64,000 nucleotides of DNA from Occultella aeris (GTDB lineage Bacteria > Actinomycetota > Actinomycetes > Actinomycetales > Beutenbergiaceae). The stretch is from assembly GCF_902703175.1 (NCBI RefSeq), contig NZ_CACRYJ010000068.1, positions 124,001-188,000 of the forward strand, read 5' to 3'. Below the pieces are notes generated by a model, which worked only from the letters and a program-made list of their open reading frames with translations, ran no database searches and had not been told where the DNA came from. This document shows, one piece after another, positions 60,610-64,000 of this stretch; the stretch's first letter is position 1; every line of letters begins with the position of its first letter. The position numbers and the translations under genes are program-made.

Positions 60610-60641
60610 GGCGGGTCACCGGGGCGCTGTCCCGGCCCGCC
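60610..60641. terminator. Imperfect hairpin after dinB
   Basis: GGCGGG...CCGGG (60610-60623) can pair with CCCGGCCCGCC (60631-60641), leaving a three-base bulge. It sits directly between the dinB stop and the stop of the convergent maleylpyruvate-isomerase-fold gene. Confidence 0.45.
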
Positions 60642-60657
60642 GCGCCGCCGGCCGGGT

Positions 60658-61302
60658 TCAGGACCTCACGGCCCGCTCGGCGAGGACCGCGGCCCCCTCG
60701 CCAGTGAGCTCCACGCAGTAGTCGGCGCGACCGGTCATCGCCATGATCAGTGCGAGCGTCGATCCGATCACGGGCGCGCCGGAGCCCGCCTCGAACTCGG
60801 AGTCGTCGGCCCGCAGGTGCAGTCCGCCGATCCGGCCCTTCGCCACGACCACCTGATCCGTGCCTGCGTAGTACCGGGCCAGCGTGACGAGCGTGTCGGT
60901 GGGGAAGGTCCGAACCAGGCCGAGCGGACGGCGGATGTCGCTGCCATGCACGATCGTCTCGCCGAGGATCGCCTGGCGCGGCAGCGGGGGAGTCGTGGTG
61001 CCGCCGCGGACGGCGTCGAAGCGCGCCAGCGTGTCCGCCCCGGACGACCCGAGCTGCTCGTCCAGGCGCATCCGGACCTGTTTGTCGAAGTCGAACCGGC
61101 ACCGGACCACCCCGGCCAACCACCGGATGCCGTTCAGGCTGGCGCCCGCGGTCAGGTGGGCCAGCACTTCGCGCACGGTCAGGCCCGCGCACAGGGAGGG
61201 GGTCCGCCAGGCATCCTCGTCCAGGTCGGCGAGGTCGGCTGCGAGTGCCGCTCGTTCGGCGTGGATCAGGGGCCAGATGCCGGTCCGGTCGGTGCGCGCC
61301 AC
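60658..61302 (-). CDS. Maleylpyruvate isomerase-fold (MDMPI/TIGR03083) protein
   Basis: This is a 214-residue DinB-like four-helix-bundle protein: PSLCAGLTVREVLAHLTAGA at the start, IVHGSDIRRPLGL in the middle. The His residues in AHLT and VHGSD are the metal or thiol-cofactor site of the mycothiol-dependent family. It may be a mycothiol-dependent transferase or isomerase; the substrate is unknown. The start is GTG 61302. Confidence 0.78.
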   Translation of the reverse strand: MARTDRTGIWPLIHAERAALAADLADLDEDAWRTPSLCAGLTVREVLAHLTAGASLNGIRWLAGVVRCRFDFDKQVRMRLDEQLGSSGADTLARFDAVRGGTTTPPLPRQAILGETIVHGSDIRRPLGLVRTFPTDTLVTLARYYAGTDQVVVAKGRIGGLHLRADDSEFEAGSGAPVIGSTLALIMAMTGRADYCVELTGEGAAVLAERAVRS

Positions 61303-61432
61303 ACCCGGTAGCCTCCCGCGGCCGGGTCACCGGTGTCCAGGGACCTTGGGCCCAGGGGGGTGTCACGTCCTCGGACGTAGCGTGGTCATAGGAGTGAAAG
61401 GTTCCGCCTCTGCGACCCGAAGGACCCATCCG

Positions 61433-63163
61433 ATGCCTGCAGCTGAACATCGCCTCTCCACCTCCGTCCTCGTGATCGGGACGGGTGGCTCCGGACTGCG
61501 GGCGGCCATCGAGCTCGCCGAGTCCGGTGTCGATGTGCTCGCGGTCGGCAAGCGGCCCCGAATGGACGCCCACACCGCGCTCGCCGCCGGCGGGATCAAC
61601 GCCGCGCTCGGCACCATGGACCCGCAGGACAGCTGGCGTCAGCACGCGGCCGACACCATCAAGGAGAGCTACTACCTGGCGAACCCGCACACCGTGGAGA
61701 TCGTCACCAAGGGCGCTGGCCAGGGGATCGCGGACCTGGAGCGCTACGGCATGGCGTTCGCTCGCGAGGACGACGGCCGGATCTCGCAGCGGTACTTCGG
61801 CGCGCACACCTACCGCCGGACCGCGTTCGCCGGCGACTACACGGGCCTGGAGATCCAGCGGACCCTGGTCCGCCGCGCGGAGCAGCTCGACGTCCCGATC
61901 CTCGACGGGGTGTACATCACCCGGCTCCTGGTCCGTGACAACGTGGTCTTCGGCGCGTACGGGTTCGACCTCGAGGACGGCACCCGTTACCTCATCCACG
62001 CCGACGCCGTCATCCTCGCCGCCGGCGGGCACACCCGGATCTGGCGCCGCACGTCCTCCCGTCGGGACGAGAACACGGGCGACTCGTTCCGGCTCGCCGT
62101 GGAGGCCGGCGGCAGGCTGCGGGATCCCGAACTCGTGCAGTTCCACCCCTCCGGCATCCTCGAACCGCAGAACGCGGCCGGCACCCTCGTCTCCGAGGCG
62201 GCCCGTGGGGAGGGCGGGATCCTCCGCAACGGTCTCGGTGAGCGGTTCATGTCCCGCTACGACCCCGAGCGGATGGAACTGTCCACCCGGGACCGGGTGG
62301 CCCTGGCCGCCTACACCGAGATCAGCGAAGGCCGCGGCACCGCGAACGGCGGCGTCTGGCTCGACGTGTCCCATCTCCCGCGCGAGACGATCATGACCCG
62401 GCTGCCTCGGGTGTACCAGACCCTGTTGGAGCTGCAGATGCTCGACATCACGAAGAGCCCGATCGAGATCGCACCCACCGCGCACTACTCGATGGGCGGG
62501 GTCTGGGTGCGTCCGGAGGATCACGGCACCGACGTCGACGGGCTCTACGCGATCGGGGAGGCCTCCAGTGGGCTGCACGGCGCGAACAGGCTCGGCGGGA
62601 ACTCCTTGATCGAACTCCTCGTGTTCGGGCGGATCGTCGGGCAGGCCGCGGCCGCGTATTCGGCCGGACTCGAGGCGCAGCACCGGTCCGCGGACGCCGT
62701 CGCCCGGGCCCGGTCCGAGATCGACGACCTGCTGGCCGCCGAGGGCTCGGAGAACGTGCGTGCCCTTCAGCGGGCGATCCGGAACACGATGACCGAGCAC
62801 GCCGGCGTGGTCCGCTCCGAGGATGGCCTGCTCGCGGGCCTGGCCGAACTCGACGCGATCGAGGCGCGGATCGAGGACGTCGGGATCCACCCGGACATCG
62901 CCGGTTACGCCGATCTCGCCCACGCGTTCGACCTCAAGGCCTCCGCGCTGGCGGCCCGCGCGACCCTCGCGGCGGCGCTGGAGCGCCGGGAGTCCCGCGG
63001 GTGCCACAACCGCAGCGACTACCCGGACCAGGATCCGGCCCTGCAGGTCAACCTGGTCTGGTCCCCGGGGGCGGGCGTGGTCGCCGAGCCGGTCCCGCCT
63101 GTTTCGGCGGAGATCACCGAACTCATCGGGGACGTGAGCCAGGAAGGCAAACTCGTCGAGTAG
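61433..63163 (+). CDS. Fumarate reductase/succinate dehydrogenase-type flavoprotein
   Basis: This is a 576-residue FAD protein of the SdhA/FrdA/NadB family. VLVIGTGGSGLRAAIELAES is the dinucleotide fold, HTALAAGGINAALG contains the His that carries FAD in the family, and LVQFHPSG, TAHYSMGGVWV and RLGGNSLIELLVFGR are substrate and flavin contacts. No iron-sulfur or membrane subunit lies downstream, so it is either a stand-alone soluble oxidoreductase or a paralogue using other subunits. It could also be an L-aspartate oxidase relative, but nadA/nadC are absent. ATG 61433 has AAGGA upstream. Confidence 0.83.
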   Translation: MPAAEHRLSTSVLVIGTGGSGLRAAIELAESGVDVLAVGKRPRMDAHTALAAGGINAALGTMDPQDSWRQHAADTIKESYYLANPHTVEIVTKGAGQGIADLERYGMAFAREDDGRISQRYFGAHTYRRTAFAGDYTGLEIQRTLVRRAEQLDVPILDGVYITRLLVRDNVVFGAYGFDLEDGTRYLIHADAVILAAGGHTRIWRRTSSRRDENTGDSFRLAVEAGGRLRDPELVQFHPSGILEPQNAAGTLVSEAARGEGGILRNGLGERFMSRYDPERMELSTRDRVALAAYTEISEGRGTANGGVWLDVSHLPRETIMTRLPRVYQTLLELQMLDITKSPIEIAPTAHYSMGGVWVRPEDHGTDVDGLYAIGEASSGLHGANRLGGNSLIELLVFGRIVGQAAAAYSAGLEAQHRSADAVARARSEIDDLLAAEGSENVRALQRAIRNTMTEHAGVVRSEDGLLAGLAELDAIEARIEDVGIHPDIAGYADLAHAFDLKASALAARATLAAALERRESRGCHNRSDYPDQDPALQVNLVWSPGAGVVAEPVPPVSAEITELIGDVSQEGKLVE

Positions 63164-63179
63164 CCGCCAAGATGGACCC

Positions 63180-64000
63180 ATGTTGATCCTTCCCATCCAC
63201 GGCACCGACCTGCACTCCTCCAACGTGGTGCTCGGCATGATGCGCATCGAGCGGCTGCGTGACGACGAGATCCGCCACCTCGTGGCTGTGGCCCGCGATG
63301 CAGGCGTGAACACGTTCGACCACGCGGACATCTACGGGAGCCAGCGGCACGCCTGCGAGCAACGGTTCGGTGATGCGATCAGCCTCAGCCCGTCCGAGCG
63401 CGAGTCTGTGGTCATCCAGTCGAAGGTCGGGATCCGGCACGGCTTCTACGACTTCAGCAAGGCCCACATCGTCCGCTCGGTCGAGGAGTCGCTGCTCGCC
63501 CTGCGCACCGAGTACCTCGACCTGTTGCTGTTGCACCGACCGGACACCCTGATGGAGCCGGATGAGGTCGCCGAGGCCTTCGATGAGCTCCAGGCCAGCG
63601 GGAGGGTCCGCAACTTCGGGGTCTCCAACCACACACCCGGCCAGATCGAGGTGCTACGCCGCTCGGTTCGCCAGCCGCTGGCGGTGAACCAGGTCCAACT
63701 GAGCCTCGTCCACGCACCGCTGATCGCGAGCGGGCTCTCCGCGAACATCGCGCACCTGGACGCCTCGATCGACCGCGGCAGCGGGATCCTCGACCACGCC
63801 CGGCTCAGCCGGATGACCCTGCAGGCGTGGTCGCCGTTCCAGAGCGGGTTCGACTCGGGGGTATTCCTCGGCGACCGGGAGCACTTCGGCCCCCTCAACG
63901 ACGAGATCGACGACCTGGCGGAAGCCTATCGGGTCCCCCCGGCCGCGATCGCCGTCGCCTGGATCACCCGACACCCCTCGAACATGCAGGTGGTGCTCGG
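63180..64000 (+). CDS. Aldo/keto reductase (YdhF type), 3' end outside window
   Basis: The reading frame is open to the last base, giving 273 residues so far. The active-site pattern is present: NTFDHADIYG (Asp and Tyr), VIQSKVG (Lys) and LLLLHRPD (His), with VRNFGVSNHTPGQIEVL and LQAWSPFQSG. MMRIERLRDDEIRHLV matches the YdhF/oxidoreductase subgroup of about 300 residues, so only the C-terminal end is missing. It starts at ATG 63180, 16 bases after the flavoprotein stop, so the two are probably co-transcribed. Confidence 0.85.
   Translation, partial: MLILPIHGTDLHSSNVVLGMMRIERLRDDEIRHLVAVARDAGVNTFDHADIYGSQRHACEQRFGDAISLSPSERESVVIQSKVGIRHGFYDFSKAHIVRSVEESLLALRTEYLDLLLLHRPDTLMEPDEVAEAFDELQASGRVRNFGVSNHTPGQIEVLRRSVRQPLAVNQVQLSLVHAPLIASGLSANIAHLDASIDRGSGILDHARLSRMTLQAWSPFQSGFDSGVFLGDREHFGPLNDEIDDLAEAYRVPPAAIAVAWITRHPSNMQVVL

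Noticed and set aside
60530-63331. A 933-codon open frame on the minus strand across dinB, the isomerase-fold gene and the flavoprotein gene
   Set aside because: It is the antisense shadow of strong GC3 coding on the plus strand; it is Arg/Pro/Val-rich with no family motifs, while the plus-strand genes have complete active sites.
1-64000. tRNA, rRNA, prophage, intact insertion sequence or conjugation genes
   Set aside because: Looked for on both strands; no cloverleaf, ribosomal sequence, integrase, transposase or structural phage gene was recognised.

Overview
The window is about 64 kb of high-GC DNA from a free-living actinobacterium. The evidence is the strong G/C bias at third codon positions, many GTG starts, leaderless promoters, LexA-box and CatR/FurA-type operator sequences of the actinobacterial kind, a coenzyme-F420-dependent glucose-6-phosphate dehydrogenase, and abundant sugar ABC transporters and one-component regulators. 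The order cannot be fixed from the sequence; Micrococcales-like is a guess. I see no rRNA, tRNA, CRISPR array, prophage or intact insertion sequence. Both ends cut through genes: an epimerase tail on the left and an aldo/keto reductase on the right.

Layout. 1-5.8 kb: a uronate-type catabolic cluster (epimerase tail, mannonate-dehydratase-like enolase-superfamily enzyme, sugar ABC binding lipoprotein, two permeases) with a convergent LacI regulator. 5.9-11 kb: a MerR regulator fused to HEAT-like repeats, a second HEAT-repeat protein, two small membrane proteins and a secreted glycerophosphodiesterase. 11-12 kb: a Fur/CatR-type regulator and Dps, each preceded by the same operator-like box. 12-20.6 kb: amino acid permease, isochorismatase-fold hydrolase, GAF-ANTAR and STAS proteins, CsbD, two decayed genes (SDR epimerase and topoisomerase IB), an ArsR-CDF metal-efflux pair, and an SDR/TetR divergent pair around a perfect palindrome. 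20.7-23.6 kb: a LolA-like protein with an ABC exporter. 23.8-27.2 kb: NagZ-type GH3 and NamZ (DUF1343/GH171) enzymes for peptidoglycan amino-sugar release, closed by a strong terminator. 27.3-37.9 kb: ScyD/E-like beta-propeller, VOC protein, hydrolase-TetR pair, SulP transporter, flavin monooxygenase/TetR, an arginase fragment, a diacylglycerol-kinase-like protein, an aldo/keto reductase, and an EamA transporter behind a tandem glycine riboswitch.

38.2-58 kb holds the most interesting unit. A ROK regulator diverges from a tightly overlapped 16-gene run that looks like one operon: a GH63-like glucosidase, a three-subunit molybdenum hydroxylase, an LLM oxidoreductase, an opine-dehydrogenase-family enzyme, two unrelated metal-dependent amidohydrolases, a complete ABC importer, an MFS transporter, a rhamnonate-dehydratase-like enolase-superfamily enzyme, a 2-hydroxyacid dehydrogenase, a true F420-dependent glucose-6-phosphate dehydrogenase, and an XdhC molybdenum-cofactor chaperone. 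Together they read as uptake, oxidation, deamination/ring opening and dehydration of a nitrogen-containing, possibly glycosylated compound, with F420H2 regenerated from glucose 6-phosphate. The substrate cannot be read from sequence, and I do not recognise the gene combination as a described pathway.

58-64 kb: a leaderless lipoprotein, DoxX with a well-formed promoter/operator, SOS-regulated DNA polymerase IV, a maleylpyruvate-isomerase-fold protein, a fumarate-reductase-type flavoprotein and the truncated aldo/keto reductase.
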